From: Ahrensia sp.
Lineage (GTDB): Bacteria; Pseudomonadota; Alphaproteobacteria; Rhizobiales; Rhizobiaceae
Length of the DNA: 42,102 bases
Assembly: GCA_002698425.1 (NCBI GenBank)
Contig: NZXU01000076.1
Location: forward strand, 1-42,102
Reading direction: 5' to 3'
In this document: positions 1-8,673 of the stretch, piece by piece
Layout: each line of letters opens with the position of its first letter
How positions within the stretch are numbered: the first letter of the stretch is position 1
Made by a program: the position numbers and the translations under genes
Notes under the pieces: generated by a model
Seen by the model: the letters and a program-made list of their open reading frames with translations, nothing else
Database searches by the model: none
What the model was told of the DNA's origin: nothing

Positions 1-673
1 CCCAGTCCTCGTGCAGTTTCAGCGAGCAGGCTCCGCCGAGAATCATTTCCTTAAGCGCGCCGGGAAGCGAGGCGTTACCCTTGCCGGAAAAGCCGAGATT
101 CATCGGGAAGGCGTCGGCGGACTGGATCATGCGGGCGATATGCCAGGGGCCGGGCGTGCACGTCGTCGCCAGCGTGCCATGCGCCGGACCCGTGCCGCCG
201 CCGAGCATGGTGGTCACGCCGCTCATCAGCGCTTCCTCGATCTGCTGCGGGCAGATGTAGTGGATATGCGCGTCGAAGCCGCCCGCCGTCAGGATCTTGC
301 CTTCGCCGGCGATCGCCTCGGTGCCGGGGCCGATGATGATGTTGACGCCCGGCTGGGTATCCGGATTGCCCGCCTTGCCGATCGAATGGATGCGCCCGTC
401 CTTCAGCCCGACATCGGCCTTGTAGATGCCGGTATGATCGACGATCAGCGCATTGGTGATGACCGTATCGACCGCGCCGTCCTCGCGCGTCGCCTGGCTC
501 TGGCCCATGCCGTCGCGGATGACCTTGCCGCCGCCGAACTTCACTTCCTCGCCATAGACGGTCTTGTCGTCCTCGACCTCGATGAACAATTCGGTGTCGG
601 CGAGGCGCACCTTGTCGCCGGTGGTCGGGCCGAACATGTCGGCATAGGCGGCGCGGGAGATCGTAGCGGGCAT
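1..673 (-). CDS. ureC: Urease subunit alpha, N-terminal part (runs off the window)
   Basis: This is the first 224 codons of the catalytic subunit of urease, which hydrolyses urea to ammonia and carbamate in the cytoplasm. Reading leftwards from the ATG at 673, the product begins [21 protein letters not shown], the hallmark UreC opening, followed by the conserved [11 protein letters not shown] stretch. The [14 protein letters not shown] segment carries the His-x-His pair that binds nickel in this family, and [12 protein letters not shown] follows. The reading frame stays open to the edge of the window, so the rest of the gene (family length about 570 residues) lies outside. It is the last visible gene of a minus-strand urease operon, 18 bp after the GNAT gene. 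Identification is certain; completeness cannot be judged. Confidence 0.97.
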   Translation of the reverse strand, partial: MPATISRAAYADMFGPTTGDKVRLADTELFIEVEDDKTVYGEEVKFGGGKVIRDGMGQSQATREDGAVDTVITNALIVDHTGIYKADVGLKDGRIHSIGKAGNPDTQPGVNIIIGPGTEAIAGEGKILTAGGFDAHIHYICPQQIEEALMSGVTTMLGGGTGPAHGTLATTCTPGPWHIARMIQSADAFPMNLGFSGKGNASLPGALKEMILGGACSLKLHEDW

Positions 674-691
674 CGGAATATCTCTCTTCGG

Positions 692-1213
692 CTAGTGAAG
701 TGTCAGTCGCATGTGAACGACGCGGTCGTCATGGGCGTCGAAACCGTCTTCCGGGCGAAAGGTCTCGAAACCGACGGATTCGTAAAGGGCCAGCGCCTCG
801 ACATGGCGGTAGAGCGCGTCGAGCAGCACCTCGCGAAAGCCGAGGCGGCGCGCCTCCGCGACAAGGCTTTCGCACAGCGCCCGTCCGAGCCCGAGGCCGC
901 GCGCGGTCTCGCGGACATACATCCGATTCAACTCGCAGGCCTTGTCGGGCAGGGGTTTCAGCATGATCATGCCGACCTGTTCGCCGCCATGGTCCGCGAC
1001 GAGACATTCGCCGGCGGGCGGCAGGAAGACGCTTTCGAAATTCGCGAGCTGACCTTCCACATCCTGTTCGGCGATATAGCGGTCAATCGTGTCGAGCATG
1101 TCGGGATACCGGTCCCGGATCACGTCGAAGAACTCCCAGACGAGCCCCTTGATCGCGGCGATGTCGGTCTCGCTGCGCACCTTGCGGATCGTGGCCGGGG
1201 TCGCGGTCTCCAC
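692..1213 (-). CDS. GNAT family N-acetyltransferase between ureB and ureC
   Basis: A 173-residue protein with the GNAT fold: a central strand ending in LNRMYVRETARG, followed by the acetyl-CoA pyrophosphate loop RGLGLGRAL and the alpha-helix CESLVAEARRLGF, then the C-terminal ALALYESVGFETF stretch typical of these enzymes. The start codon is GTG at 1213, 2 bp after the stop of the LprI-like gene, with GAGG upstream inside the previous gene. It is therefore translated as part of the urease operon. The substrate cannot be told from sequence. It is not a known urease accessory protein (UreD, E, F or G); its conserved-looking operon position suggests co-expression, not necessarily a shared function. 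Confidence 0.9.
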   Translation of the reverse strand: METATPATIRKVRSETDIAAIKGLVWEFFDVIRDRYPDMLDTIDRYIAEQDVEGQLANFESVFLPPAGECLVADHGGEQVGMIMLKPLPDKACELNRMYVRETARGLGLGRALCESLVAEARRLGFREVLLDALYRHVEALALYESVGFETFRPEDGFDAHDDRVVHMRLTLH

Positions 1214-1215
1214 CT

Positions 1216-1629
1216 TCAGTCCACCTCGATCAATTTGCGCAGTTCCTCGGTGCGCTTACGGGTCATCGAGGCCTTGCAGGAGTTGACGATGAGGGGCCGT
1301 ATCGACCCGCCGGCGAATGGCGCGCCTTCCGCGTCGCAATGGCCATCGCGATAATCGATCCAGGCGCGCTGGGCCTTGAGCAGGTTTTCCGCGCCGTTGG
1401 CCTGTTCGGGAAAATATTTCGCGTTTTCCGCGTCCATCGCTTTCATCTGCGCGCGGACCTTCGGCCAGACGGCGTTGAGCGCCTTGTCCGCGGCCTGCCA
1501 GTCCTCGTAGGCGCACCAGTTCATGCCTTGCTGCGGCAGGTCGTCGGCCTTCGAGCAATCCCAGTCCTGCGCAGCGGCCGGCGCCGCCGCGAGGCAGACA
1601 AACGCGAAGGTCGAGGCGGCGCGGATCAT
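1216..1629 (-). CDS. LprI/DUF1311-like periplasmic protein in urease operon
   Basis: A 137-residue secreted protein. The first 20 residues ([20 protein letters not shown]) form a signal peptide ending in an AxA-type cleavage site. The mature part has the DUF1311/LprI pattern: spaced cysteines early (DWDCSK, MNWCAYE), a helical central part, then [27 protein letters not shown] and [18 protein letters not shown]. Four cysteines suggest two disulfides. The family is named for a mycobacterial lysozyme inhibitor, but most members have no known role. Its ATG overlaps the ureB stop by 4 bp, so it is translationally coupled to a urease structural subunit although it is exported. The family call is firm; the function is unknown. 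Confidence 0.88.
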   Translation of the reverse strand: MIRAASTFAFVCLAAAPAAAQDWDCSKADDLPQQGMNWCAYEDWQAADKALNAVWPKVRAQMKAMDAENAKYFPEQANGAENLLKAQRAWIDYRDGHCDAEGAPFAGGSIRPLIVNSCKASMTRKRTEELRKLIEVD

Positions 1630-1931
1630 AGCTTGCCCATCACCTCCTGGCGGAAGCCGTAGACCTTCTGGTCGCCGCGCAGCGGCACCAGCGTCACGTC
1701 GCGCTCCTGGCCCGGTTCGAAGCGAACGGCCGTGCCCGAGGCGATGTCTAGGCGCATCCCGCGCGCCTTGTCCCGGTCGAAAGACAGCGCCGGATTGGTC
1801 TCGAAGAAATGATAATGCGAGCCAACCTGAACCGGCCGGTCGCCGGTATTGGCGACCTTCAGCGTCACGGTGGTCGCGCCCTCGTTGAGCGTGATATCGC
1901 CCTTGGCGGTGATGACTTCTCCGGGGATCAT
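1626..1931 (-). CDS. ureB: Urease subunit beta
   Basis: A 101-residue structural subunit of urease. It begins [13 protein letters not shown], the classic UreB N terminus, and contains [19 protein letters not shown] and the [14 protein letters not shown] segment that are diagnostic of the family. The start at 1931 is chosen because it gives the canonical N terminus and has AGGAGA 8 bp upstream; a GTG at 1952 would add seven non-conserved residues. UreB packs with UreA and UreC in the (ABC)3 enzyme. It lies 79 bp downstream of ureA, and its stop overlaps the start of the LprI-like gene. Length and sequence are normal. Confidence 0.97.
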   Translation of the reverse strand: MIPGEVITAKGDITLNEGATTVTLKVANTGDRPVQVGSHYHFFETNPALSFDRDKARGMRLDIASGTAVRFEPGQERDVTLVPLRGDQKVYGFRQEVMGKL

Positions 1932-2010
1932 GCAGGGTTCTCCTTGATTCACGCTTGCGTCTGGCGCGGGTGACGAATGCCGCCGCGCACGGGGACGAGA
2001 GGTGTCCCGT

Positions 2011-2313
2011 TCAGCGGATCGGTTCGTGCACGGTCACCAGCTTGGTGCCGTCGGGAAAGGTGGCCTCGACCTGGATGTCGTGGATCATCTCGGGGATGCC
2101 CTCCATCACCTGGTCGCGGGTGATGACATGCGCGCCGGCTTCCATCAGGTCGGCGACGGAGCGTCCGTCGCGGGCCCCCTCGACGACATAATCGGTAATC
2201 AGCGCAATGGCTTCCGGGTGGTTCAGCTTCACGCCGCGCGCCAGCCTCTTGCGGGCGACCTCGGCCGCCATGGCGATCATGAGCTTGTCTTTCTCACGCG
2301 GTGTCAGTTGCAT
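2011..2313 (-). CDS. ureA: Urease subunit gamma
   Basis: A complete 100-residue gamma subunit. It opens [23 protein letters not shown] and carries the family-specific [21 protein letters not shown] and [21 protein letters not shown] segments. The ATG at 2313 has GGGGGA a few bases upstream. It is the first gene of the visible urease run, facing xylB across a 247 bp divergent intergenic region. The accessory gene ureD, which often sits just upstream of ureA in rhizobia, is not there, so it must be downstream of ureC or elsewhere. Confidence 0.98.
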   Translation of the reverse strand: MQLTPREKDKLMIAMAAEVARKRLARGVKLNHPEAIALITDYVVEGARDGRSVADLMEAGAHVITRDQVMEGIPEMIHDIQVEATFPDGTKLVTVHEPIR

Positions 2314-2491
2314 CGAGTCCCCCGAATATGCTCACGCGGTGTGGAGTTGGCCGGCCGGACGGCCTTGGCGGCATCGTGAAAAAATTGGCGCGCAAGTGCA
2401 AGCGGAATGTGCAGCAGCGAAGTGTCAGTTGGATATGCCTAATATTTGAGCAGCGCGGGCTATTTTGCTCCCAGGCGATTTATTTTAGGCC

Positions 2492-2520
2492 TTGAAAAAA
2501 ACCCGGCGAACCATTCTAAT
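2492..2520 (+). promoter_or_regulatory. Candidate sigma-70 promoter for xylBA
   Basis: TTGAAA at 2492-2497 and TCTAAT at 2515-2520 are separated by exactly 17 bp and match the -35 and -10 consensus at 5 of 6 positions each. The -10 ends 40 bp before the xylB ATG. The region 2410-2500 is noticeably AT-richer than its surroundings. I could not pick out a convincing promoter for the divergent ureA in the same 247 bp gap. Confidence 0.5.
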
Positions 2521-2560
2521 TACCGCTTGGCGAGCCGTTCGGCCGCCCGGGAGGAGTAAC

Positions 2561-4015
2561 ATGTATCTGGGAATCGACCTCGGCACGTCGAGCGTCAAGG
2601 CGCTCCTGATCGATGCGGAGCAGGCGATCGTCGATTCGGCCTCCGCCGAGGTGGCGCTGTCGCGGCCCCATCAGGGATGGTCGGAACAGGATCCGGCCGA
2701 CTGGATCGCCGCGACGGAAAATGCGCTCGCCGGCCTGCAGCGCAACCATGCCGCCGAGATGGCCGCGGTGCGCGGCATCGGCCTGTCCGGTCACATGCAT
2801 GGTGCGACGTTGCTCGGCGCGGACAATGAGGTTCTGCGGCCCTGCATCATGTGGAACGATGTGCGCAGCCACGCCGAAGCCGCGGCCCTCGACGCCGATC
2901 CGCGGTTCCGCGCCATCACCGGCAATATCGTCTTTCCCGGCTTCACCGCGCCGAAGCTTGCCTGGGTGAACAACAACGAGCCGGATGTCTTCGCGAAGGT
3001 CCGCAAGGTCTTGCTGCCGAAGGATTATCTGCGCTTCTGGCTGACCGGCGAGCATATTTCGGACATGTCGGACAGTGCCGGCACGAGCTGGCTCGACACC
3101 GGCAAACGGGCATGGTCGTCGGATCTTCTGGCGGCGACGGACCTGTCGGAGGATCACATGCCTTCGCTGGTCGAGGGCAGCGAGCCGGGCGGACAGCTGC
3201 GCGCCGAGATCGCCTCGCGCTTCGGTTTGCCGGCGGGCGTCACGGTGGCCGGCGGAGCAGGGGACAATGCGGCGGCGGCCATCGGCATGGGCACCGTCCA
3301 TGACGGCCAGGCCTTCGCCTCGCTCGGCACGTCTGGCGTGCTGTTTGCCGCCAATAACGCCTATCTGCCGAATGCGGAAAGCGCGGTGCACGCCTTCTGT
3401 CACGCGCTGCCGAATACCTGGCACCAGATGGGCGTGATCCTGTCGGCGACGGATTCGCTCAACTGGTACGAGACAATCACCGGCGTCGACGCCGCCGACC
3501 TGACAGGCGCCGTCGGCGAGACGCTGCAGGGCCCATCCGGCGTCATCTTCCTGCCCTATCTCGGCGGCGAGCGCACGCCGCATAACGACGCCTCGATCCG
3601 CGGCGTCTTCGCCGGTATCGGCCATGAGAGCGGCCGCGACGTGCTGACCCGCTCGGTGATGGAAGGCGTCTGCTTTGCCTTCCGCGATTGCCTCGAGGCG
3701 CTGAAGGAAGCCGGTACGACGCTGGACCGCGCTACGGCTGTCGGCGGCGGCTCGCGCTCGGTCTACTGGCTCAAACTGATGGCGACGGTGCTCGGCGTTC
3801 CTGTCGAGGTGCCCGCCGAAGGCGATTTCGGCGCGGCCTTCGGCGCGGCCCGGCTCGGCCTGATGGCCGCCGAAGGGGCCGATCCCGCATCGGTCTGCGC
3901 ACCGCCCGCAATCGAGGCCGTTCACGAGCCCGACCGCAATCTCGAACCCGCTTACGCGGACGCCTACGGGCGCTACCGCGCGCTTTACCCGGCTATCAAG
4001 GGAGTCATGTCATGA
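2561..4015 (+). CDS. xylB: Xylulokinase
   Basis: A 484-residue FGGY-family sugar kinase that phosphorylates D-xylulose to xylulose 5-phosphate. The N-terminal phosphate-binding motif is [18 protein letters not shown] with Asp6. The xylulokinase-type GHMHGATLL motif is at 78-85 and the catalytic-base region [14 protein letters not shown] contains Asp235, matching the positions known in the E. coli enzyme. [14 protein letters not shown] in the C-terminal lobe is the adenosine-binding segment. The ATG at 2561 is preceded by a strong GGGAGGAG ribosome site. An upstream in-frame ATG at 2492 is rejected because it falls on the promoter. The last bases overlap the xylA start (ATGA), so the two are translationally coupled. 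Confidence 0.97.
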   Translation: MYLGIDLGTSSVKALLIDAEQAIVDSASAEVALSRPHQGWSEQDPADWIAATENALAGLQRNHAAEMAAVRGIGLSGHMHGATLLGADNEVLRPCIMWNDVRSHAEAAALDADPRFRAITGNIVFPGFTAPKLAWVNNNEPDVFAKVRKVLLPKDYLRFWLTGEHISDMSDSAGTSWLDTGKRAWSSDLLAATDLSEDHMPSLVEGSEPGGQLRAEIASRFGLPAGVTVAGGAGDNAAAAIGMGTVHDGQAFASLGTSGVLFAANNAYLPNAESAVHAFCHALPNTWHQMGVILSATDSLNWYETITGVDAADLTGAVGETLQGPSGVIFLPYLGGERTPHNDASIRGVFAGIGHESGRDVLTRSVMEGVCFAFRDCLEALKEAGTTLDRATAVGGGSRSVYWLKLMATVLGVPVEVPAEGDFGAAFGAARLGLMAAEGADPASVCAPPAIEAVHEPDRNLEPAYADAYGRYRALYPAIKGVMS

Positions 4016-5325
4016 GCACCGGCTTTTTCGGCGACGTCACCAAAATCGCATATGAGGGCCCGGAGAGCACCAACCCGCTCGCCTTCCGTCATTACAACGC
4101 CGACGAGATCGTCATGGGCAAGCGGATGGAGGACCAGTTGCGCTTCGCCGTCGCCTACTGGCACTCCTTCGCCTGGGAGGGCCTCGATCCGTTTGGCGGG
4201 CGCACATTCGACAGGCCCTGGTATCCGCAGGATTCCATGGAGCGCGCCAAGCTGAAGGCCGATGTCGCCTTCGAGATGTTCTCGGCGCTGGGCAGTCCGT
4301 TCTATTGCTTCCACGACGCCGATGTGCGCCCGGAAGGCGCGAATTTCGCCGAGAACACGAAGAACCTCGAGGAGATCGTCGACTATTTCGGCGAAAAACA
4401 GGAAGCGACCGGCGTCAGGCTGCTGTGGGGCACGGCAAACCTGTTCGGCAACCGCCGCTTCATGTCGGGCGCGGCGACCAATCCGAACCCGGATGTCTTC
4501 GCCTTCGCCGCGGCGACGGTGAAGACCTGCATCGACGCTACCCACAAGCTCGGCGGGGCGAACTATGTTTTGTGGGGCGGCCGCGAGGGTTACGAGACGC
4601 TTCTGAACACCGATCTGAAACGCGAGGACCAGCAGCTCGGCCGCTTCCTCAATCTCGTGGTCGAGTACAAGCACAGAATAGGCTTCAACGGTACGATCCT
4701 GATCGAGCCGAAGCCGCAGGAGCCGACCAAGCACCAGTATGATTACGACGTGGCGACCGTTTACGGTTTCCTCAAGCGGCACGGGCTCGAAAACGAGGTG
4801 AAGGTCAATATCGAGCAGGGCCATGCCATCCTCGCCGGTCATTCCTTCGAGCATGAACTGGAGCTGGCGCAGGCGCTCGGCATTTTCGGCTCCATCGACA
4901 TGAACAGGAACGATTACCAGTCCGGTTGGGACACCGACCAGTTCCCCAACAACACGCCGGAAGTGGCGCTTGCCTATTACGCCATCCTGAAGGGCGGCGG
5001 GTTCACCACCGGCGGCACCAATTTCGACGCCAAGCTGCGCCGCCAGTCGCTCGACGCGGAAGACCTGCTCTATGCCCATATCGGCGGCATGGACACTTGC
5101 GCGCGCGGCCTGAAGGCGGCAGCGAAGATGGTCGAGGACGGCGTGCTGACCGACTTCATCGAGGACCGCTATGCCGGCTGGAAGGGCGAGGAAGCGCAGA
5201 AGATGCTCGATGGCGGTTACACGCTCGGCGAGATCGAGGAGTGGGTGCGCAAGGCCGATATCAACCCGCAGCCGGTCTCCGGGCGGCAAGAATATCTGGA
5301 GAATGTCGTCAACCGCTACGTGTGA
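4012..5325 (+). CDS. xylA: Xylose isomerase (class II)
   Basis: A 437-residue D-xylose/D-xylulose isomerase, the usual length for class II. The catalytic pair His101 and Asp104 sit in [13 protein letters not shown]. Metal-binding segments follow in order: [52 protein letters not shown] and [11 protein letters not shown]. It starts at the ATG overlapping the xylB stop (4012-4015), so a longer in-frame extension inside xylB is spurious. With xylB it forms the intracellular xylose pathway; the matching transporter genes lie at 35.0-38.2 kb. Confidence 0.98.
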   Translation: MSTGFFGDVTKIAYEGPESTNPLAFRHYNADEIVMGKRMEDQLRFAVAYWHSFAWEGLDPFGGRTFDRPWYPQDSMERAKLKADVAFEMFSALGSPFYCFHDADVRPEGANFAENTKNLEEIVDYFGEKQEATGVRLLWGTANLFGNRRFMSGAATNPNPDVFAFAAATVKTCIDATHKLGGANYVLWGGREGYETLLNTDLKREDQQLGRFLNLVVEYKHRIGFNGTILIEPKPQEPTKHQYDYDVATVYGFLKRHGLENEVKVNIEQGHAILAGHSFEHELELAQALGIFGSIDMNRNDYQSGWDTDQFPNNTPEVALAYYAILKGGGFTTGGTNFDAKLRRQSLDAEDLLYAHIGGMDTCARGLKAAAKMVEDGVLTDFIEDRYAGWKGEEAQKMLDGGYTLGEIEEWVRKADINPQPVSGRQEYLENVVNRYV

Positions 5326-5333
5326 GGCTCCGC

Positions 5334-6086
5334 ATGAAACTGTCGGCCAATCTGGGATTCCTGTGGAAGGACTTGTCGCTGCCGGATGCGATCCGCGCGG
5401 CGAAGCGGGCCGGGTTCGACGCGGTGGAATGCCACTTTCCCTACGATGTTCCTGTCGATGAGGTGAATGCGGCGCTCGAGGAGACGGGCCTGCCGATGAT
5501 CGGCCTGAATACCTGGAAGGGTGGCGAAAGCGAGTTCGGTCTCGCCGCACAGCCGGGGCGCGAGGCCGACGCGCATGCGGCGATCGATCAGGCGGTCGAC
5601 TATGCGAGGGCGATCGGTTGCCGGAACATTCACGTCATGGCCGGCAAGTCCGGTACCGAGGGAGAAGCGGTGTTCCGGGCCAATCTGGAACATGCCTGCG
5701 AACAAGCCGGCGGCATGACGATCCTGATCGAGCCGATCAATGATCGCGACGTGCCGGGTTATCACCTGTCGACGCTGGAGCAGGCCGCGGACATCGTTGC
5801 GGCGGTCGGCCGTCCTAACCTGAAGATCATGGCCGATTGCTACCATATCCAGATCATGGGCGGCGATCTGGTGCGTCGGCTGGAACGGCACCTCTCGATG
5901 ATCGGCCATATCCAGTTTGCTGCGGTACCCTCACGGGGACGGCCGGACGAGGGCGAACTGAATTATCCCTGGATTGCCGGTGCGCTGACCGCGATGGGTT
6001 ATGACGGCTATCTCGGTGCGGAATATCGCCCAGACGGGGCGACGGACGATAGTCTCGGCTGGATGGCCGGCATTCAGTCGCGATAG
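5334..6086 (+). CDS. hyi: Hydroxypyruvate isomerase / OtnI-like TIM-barrel isomerase
   Basis: A 250-residue AP-endonuclease-2-like TIM barrel of the hydroxypyruvate isomerase family. It begins MKLSANLGFLWKDLSL, and carries ILIEPINDRDVPGYHL and YDGYLGAEYRPDG near the C terminus; these contain the two glutamates that act as acid/base in Hyi/OtnI enzymes. KIMADCYHIQIMGGDL is the metal-ligand segment. It begins 8 bp after xylA and so belongs to the xylBA operon, which is not the usual glyoxylate context of hyi. It could isomerise hydroxypyruvate, a 2-oxotetronate, or a side product of pentose metabolism; sequence alone does not decide. Its 3' end overlaps the convergent hydratase/dehydrogenase gene by 13 bp. 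Confidence 0.85.
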   Translation: MKLSANLGFLWKDLSLPDAIRAAKRAGFDAVECHFPYDVPVDEVNAALEETGLPMIGLNTWKGGESEFGLAAQPGREADAHAAIDQAVDYARAIGCRNIHVMAGKSGTEGEAVFRANLEHACEQAGGMTILIEPINDRDVPGYHLSTLEQAADIVAAVGRPNLKIMADCYHIQIMGGDLVRRLERHLSMIGHIQFAAVPSRGRPDEGELNYPWIAGALTAMGYDGYLGAEYRPDGATDDSLGWMAGIQSR

Positions 6087-8041
6087 CCCGCCGCAAACAT
6101 CGGCCCGCCGCGAAAACGCGGGAAGCCGAAGCCGTTCACCATCGTCACGTCGATATCTGAAGCCTTGAGCGCGACGCCTTCGTCGAGCACGGCGCGGGCC
6201 TCCGCCTGCATGGCCGACAGGATGCGATCCATGATCTCGTCGGCGGTGAAGGTCTTTCGCGTGTAGCCGAGGCGGGCGCTTTCTTCGAGGATGATCTCCT
6301 CGACCGCCGGGTCGGGCCGGCCCGCCTTCGCCCCATCTTGATAGGCGTACCAGCCCGCCGCGGTCTTGCGGCCGAAACGGCCGAGTTCGCAGAGCCGGTC
6401 TGCGATCCGGGAATAGCGTTCGTCGGGGGAGCGTGTCGCGGCGCGGCGCTTCCGCATCGCCCAGGCAATGTCGAGGCCGGCCATGTCCTGCACCGCATAG
6501 ATGCCCATGGCGTAGCCATAGTCGCGCATGGCGGCGTCGATCTCCTGCGGCAGCGCGCCTTCCTCGAGGATGAAGTCGCATTCCCTGCGATAGGCCGACA
6601 TGATGCGGTTGCCGATAAAACCGTCGCAGACGCCGGCGAGCACCGGGATCTTCTTCAGTTTCTTCGCCAGAGCGAAGGCCGTCGCCAACGCCCTCGGCCC
6701 GGCGGCACGCGTGCGCACGATTTCCAGCAGCTTCATGATGTGGGCCGGCGAGAAGAAATGCAGGCCGATGACGCGGCAGGGCAGGGATGTCGTGGACGCG
6801 AGTTCGTTCACGTCGAGATAGGATGTGTTGGAGGCGAGGATCGCGTCGGCGCGGCAGATGCGGTCGAGTTCGGAGAAAACGTCCCGTTTCACCGCCATGT
6901 CCTCGAATACCGCCTCGACGACGAGATCGCGGTCGGCCAGCGCATCATATTGATCATGCGCCGAGAACCGGGCCATTGCCGTTTCATGGTCCGCGTCGGA
7001 GAGAAGCCCGCGCTTGCGGCTGCCGTCGAGAATATCGGTGACACGGTCCTTCGCCTTTGCGGCGGCCTCGGCGGTCTGTTCGACCAGCGCCACCTCCATG
7101 CCGGCGAGAAGCATCGATGCGGCGATGCCGGCGCCCATCGTGCCGCCGCCGACAACGCCGGCCTTGTCGAGCGGCAGGGGGTCGATGCCCTCGATCTCCT
7201 TCGGCCGACCCGTGTTGCGCTCGGCGAAGAACATGTAGCGCAGCGCCGCCGCCTGATCGCTGTCGCGTAGGCGCAGGAAGCGCGCGCGCTCGACGCCGAA
7301 GGCTTCCTCGACAGGCCGCGTCACGCTGCCGCGAAGCGCCTGCAGGGCTTCGATGGGCGAGTCCTGGCCACGCGCCTTGGCGGCAATCGCCTTTTCCTGT
7401 TCGCGCCAAAAGGCGTCGCCGGGCGTTTCGCGCGGCGGGCGTTTCGAGACCGCCTCCGGCTTGCCGGATCGATTCATCTCGGCGGCGTAAGCCTTTGCTT
7501 CCTCGACGAGATCAGCGTTTGCGATCCGGTCGATCAGGCCGGTTTCGAGTGCCTTGGCTGCCGCAACCGGCTTGCCGGTCGTCACCAAGTCAATGGCGTC
7601 ACGCATGGAGACGAGGCGCGGCAGGCGCACCGTGCCGCCCGCTCCGGGCACGAGGCCGAGCGTTACTTCGGGCAGGCCGAGCTTTGCGTCGGGCGCGGCT
7701 ATGCGGCCGTGGCATGCGAGCGCCAGTTCCAGCCCGCCGCCGAGCGCCGTGCCGTGGATTGCCGCGATCCATACGACGCGCGACGCCTCGATCGCCAGGA
7801 ACACATCCGGCAGATGCGGCTCCTCAGGCGGCTTGCCGAACTCCCTGATATCGGCGCCGGCAACGAAGGTGCGTCCGGCGCAGGTCAGCACCGCGGCCTT
7901 GATGGAGCTGTCGGCGTCGACTGTGCGGACCGCTTCGAGGATCCCTTGGCGCACTGCTTGCGAGGTCGCGTTGACCGGCGGATTGTCGATCGTGACGAGG
8001 GCGATGCCGTTTTGCACGGTCACCGTAACGGGCGAGGTCAA
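6074..8041 (-). CDS. Fused enoyl-CoA hydratase / 3-hydroxyacyl-CoA dehydrogenase of the paa operon
   Basis: A 655-residue multifunctional beta-oxidation enzyme, shorter than FadB/FadJ (about 710-730). Residues 1-190 are a crotonase domain with the oxyanion loop AGAD (61-64) and both hydratase glutamates, Glu105 (GGGLELAL) and Glu125 (LPEVTLGL). Residues 294-475 form the NAD domain with GGGTMG at 298-303 and the catalytic His428 in GLHFFSPAHIMK. DGFIGNR at 473-479 opens the C-terminal dehydrogenase domains. The start is a TTG at 8041, supported by GGAG 8 bp upstream and a TTGA overlap with the stop of the TetR gene. In this operon it likely does the hydratase and dehydrogenase steps assigned to PaaF and PaaH. 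I give no symbol because it is not a simple orthologue of either. Confidence 0.9.
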   Translation of the reverse strand: MTSPVTVTVQNGIALVTIDNPPVNATSQAVRQGILEAVRTVDADSSIKAAVLTCAGRTFVAGADIREFGKPPEEPHLPDVFLAIEASRVVWIAAIHGTALGGGLELALACHGRIAAPDAKLGLPEVTLGLVPGAGGTVRLPRLVSMRDAIDLVTTGKPVAAAKALETGLIDRIANADLVEEAKAYAAEMNRSGKPEAVSKRPPRETPGDAFWREQEKAIAAKARGQDSPIEALQALRGSVTRPVEEAFGVERARFLRLRDSDQAAALRYMFFAERNTGRPKEIEGIDPLPLDKAGVVGGGTMGAGIAASMLLAGMEVALVEQTAEAAAKAKDRVTDILDGSRKRGLLSDADHETAMARFSAHDQYDALADRDLVVEAVFEDMAVKRDVFSELDRICRADAILASNTSYLDVNELASTTSLPCRVIGLHFFSPAHIMKLLEIVRTRAAGPRALATAFALAKKLKKIPVLAGVCDGFIGNRIMSAYRRECDFILEEGALPQEIDAAMRDYGYAMGIYAVQDMAGLDIAWAMRKRRAATRSPDERYSRIADRLCELGRFGRKTAAGWYAYQDGAKAGRPDPAVEEIILEESARLGYTRKTFTADEIMDRILSAMQAEARAVLDEGVALKASDIDVTMVNGFGFPRFRGGPMFAAGYRD

Positions 8042-8667
8042 CGGGAAGTCTCCAGTGTTACCGCCTTGCCTTCGGTGATGCGGTCGAGCCCGCCGAGGAT
8101 CAGGTCGGTGGCGAGGCCGGCATAGGCTTCGCGGCTGAGATCACCGCCGCCGCGATGCCACATATAGAACCAGTTGAGCATGCCGAAAGCGGACATCGCG
8201 ACCGGTCTCAGCAGCTCCGGGCGGCTGGCGAACAGATCCGGGGCCGTGGCTTCGATCCGGTCGGACATAATGGCGACGAGGCGGCGCTGGATGGCGCGCA
8301 ATGCGCGCTGGCTGTCCTCGGGCAGGGTGCCGAGCGCGTTGATCTGCACCTTGTGTTCCGCGTCGGCGTCCCGGTAGGCAGCGAGGATTGCCTGTGTGAG
8401 CGCCAGCAGGCCCATATGCGGATCCTCGGACGGCGGCAGGGCTTCCACACTCTCCAGAAGCTCCGTGAGGTGCGAATGGAGGATGTCGAAAAGCAGCGCA
8501 TCCTTGCTCTCGTAGTAGTGATAGATCAGCGCCTTGGAGACGCCGCAGGCCTTGGCGAGCTCATTCATCGAGGCGCGGTCGTAACCGTTCTCGGCGAAAA
8601 AGGTGGCCGCCGTCTTCAGAAGAGCGGCGCGCTTCTCGTCATGGTCCTTGGCGATGGTCCGTGCCAC
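8038..8667 (-). CDS. paaR: TetR-family regulator of phenylacetate genes (PaaR-like)
   Basis: A 209-residue TetR-family repressor. The N-terminal helix-turn-helix lies at about residues 12-60 and includes FFAENGYDRASMNELAKACGVSKALIYHYYESKDALL, the classic TetR pattern with the YHYY recognition-helix end. The C-terminal half is an all-helical ligand pocket. The start is GTG at 8667, 6 bp after the paaK stop; the gene overlaps the downstream hydratase/dehydrogenase by 4 bp. Its position between paaK and a beta-oxidation gene, and a perfect palindrome ACCGACCGGTCGGT in the paaG-paaZ promoter region, support naming it PaaR, which in other proteobacteria responds to phenylacetyl-CoA. The family is certain; the assignment as PaaR is inference. 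Confidence 0.85.
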   Translation of the reverse strand: MARTIAKDHDEKRAALLKTAATFFAENGYDRASMNELAKACGVSKALIYHYYESKDALLFDILHSHLTELLESVEALPPSEDPHMGLLALTQAILAAYRDADAEHKVQINALGTLPEDSQRALRAIQRRLVAIMSDRIEATAPDLFASRPELLRPVAMSAFGMLNWFYMWHRGGGDLSREAYAGLATDLILGGLDRITEGKAVTLETSR

Positions 8668-8673
8668 GCGTCG

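Noticed and set aside
11..1354. A 447-codon open frame on the plus strand
   Set aside because: It runs antisense to ureC, the GNAT gene and part of the LprI-like gene. Its product is a low-complexity, Arg/Asp/Ala-rich mirror of those coding regions with no domain, and it spans several real genes.
2437..2490. GCCTAA ... TTAGGC inverted halves upstream of xylB as a xylose operator
   Set aside because: Arms of six bases separated by 42 bp are likely to occur by chance, and the arms do not match the repeats near the ROK gene.
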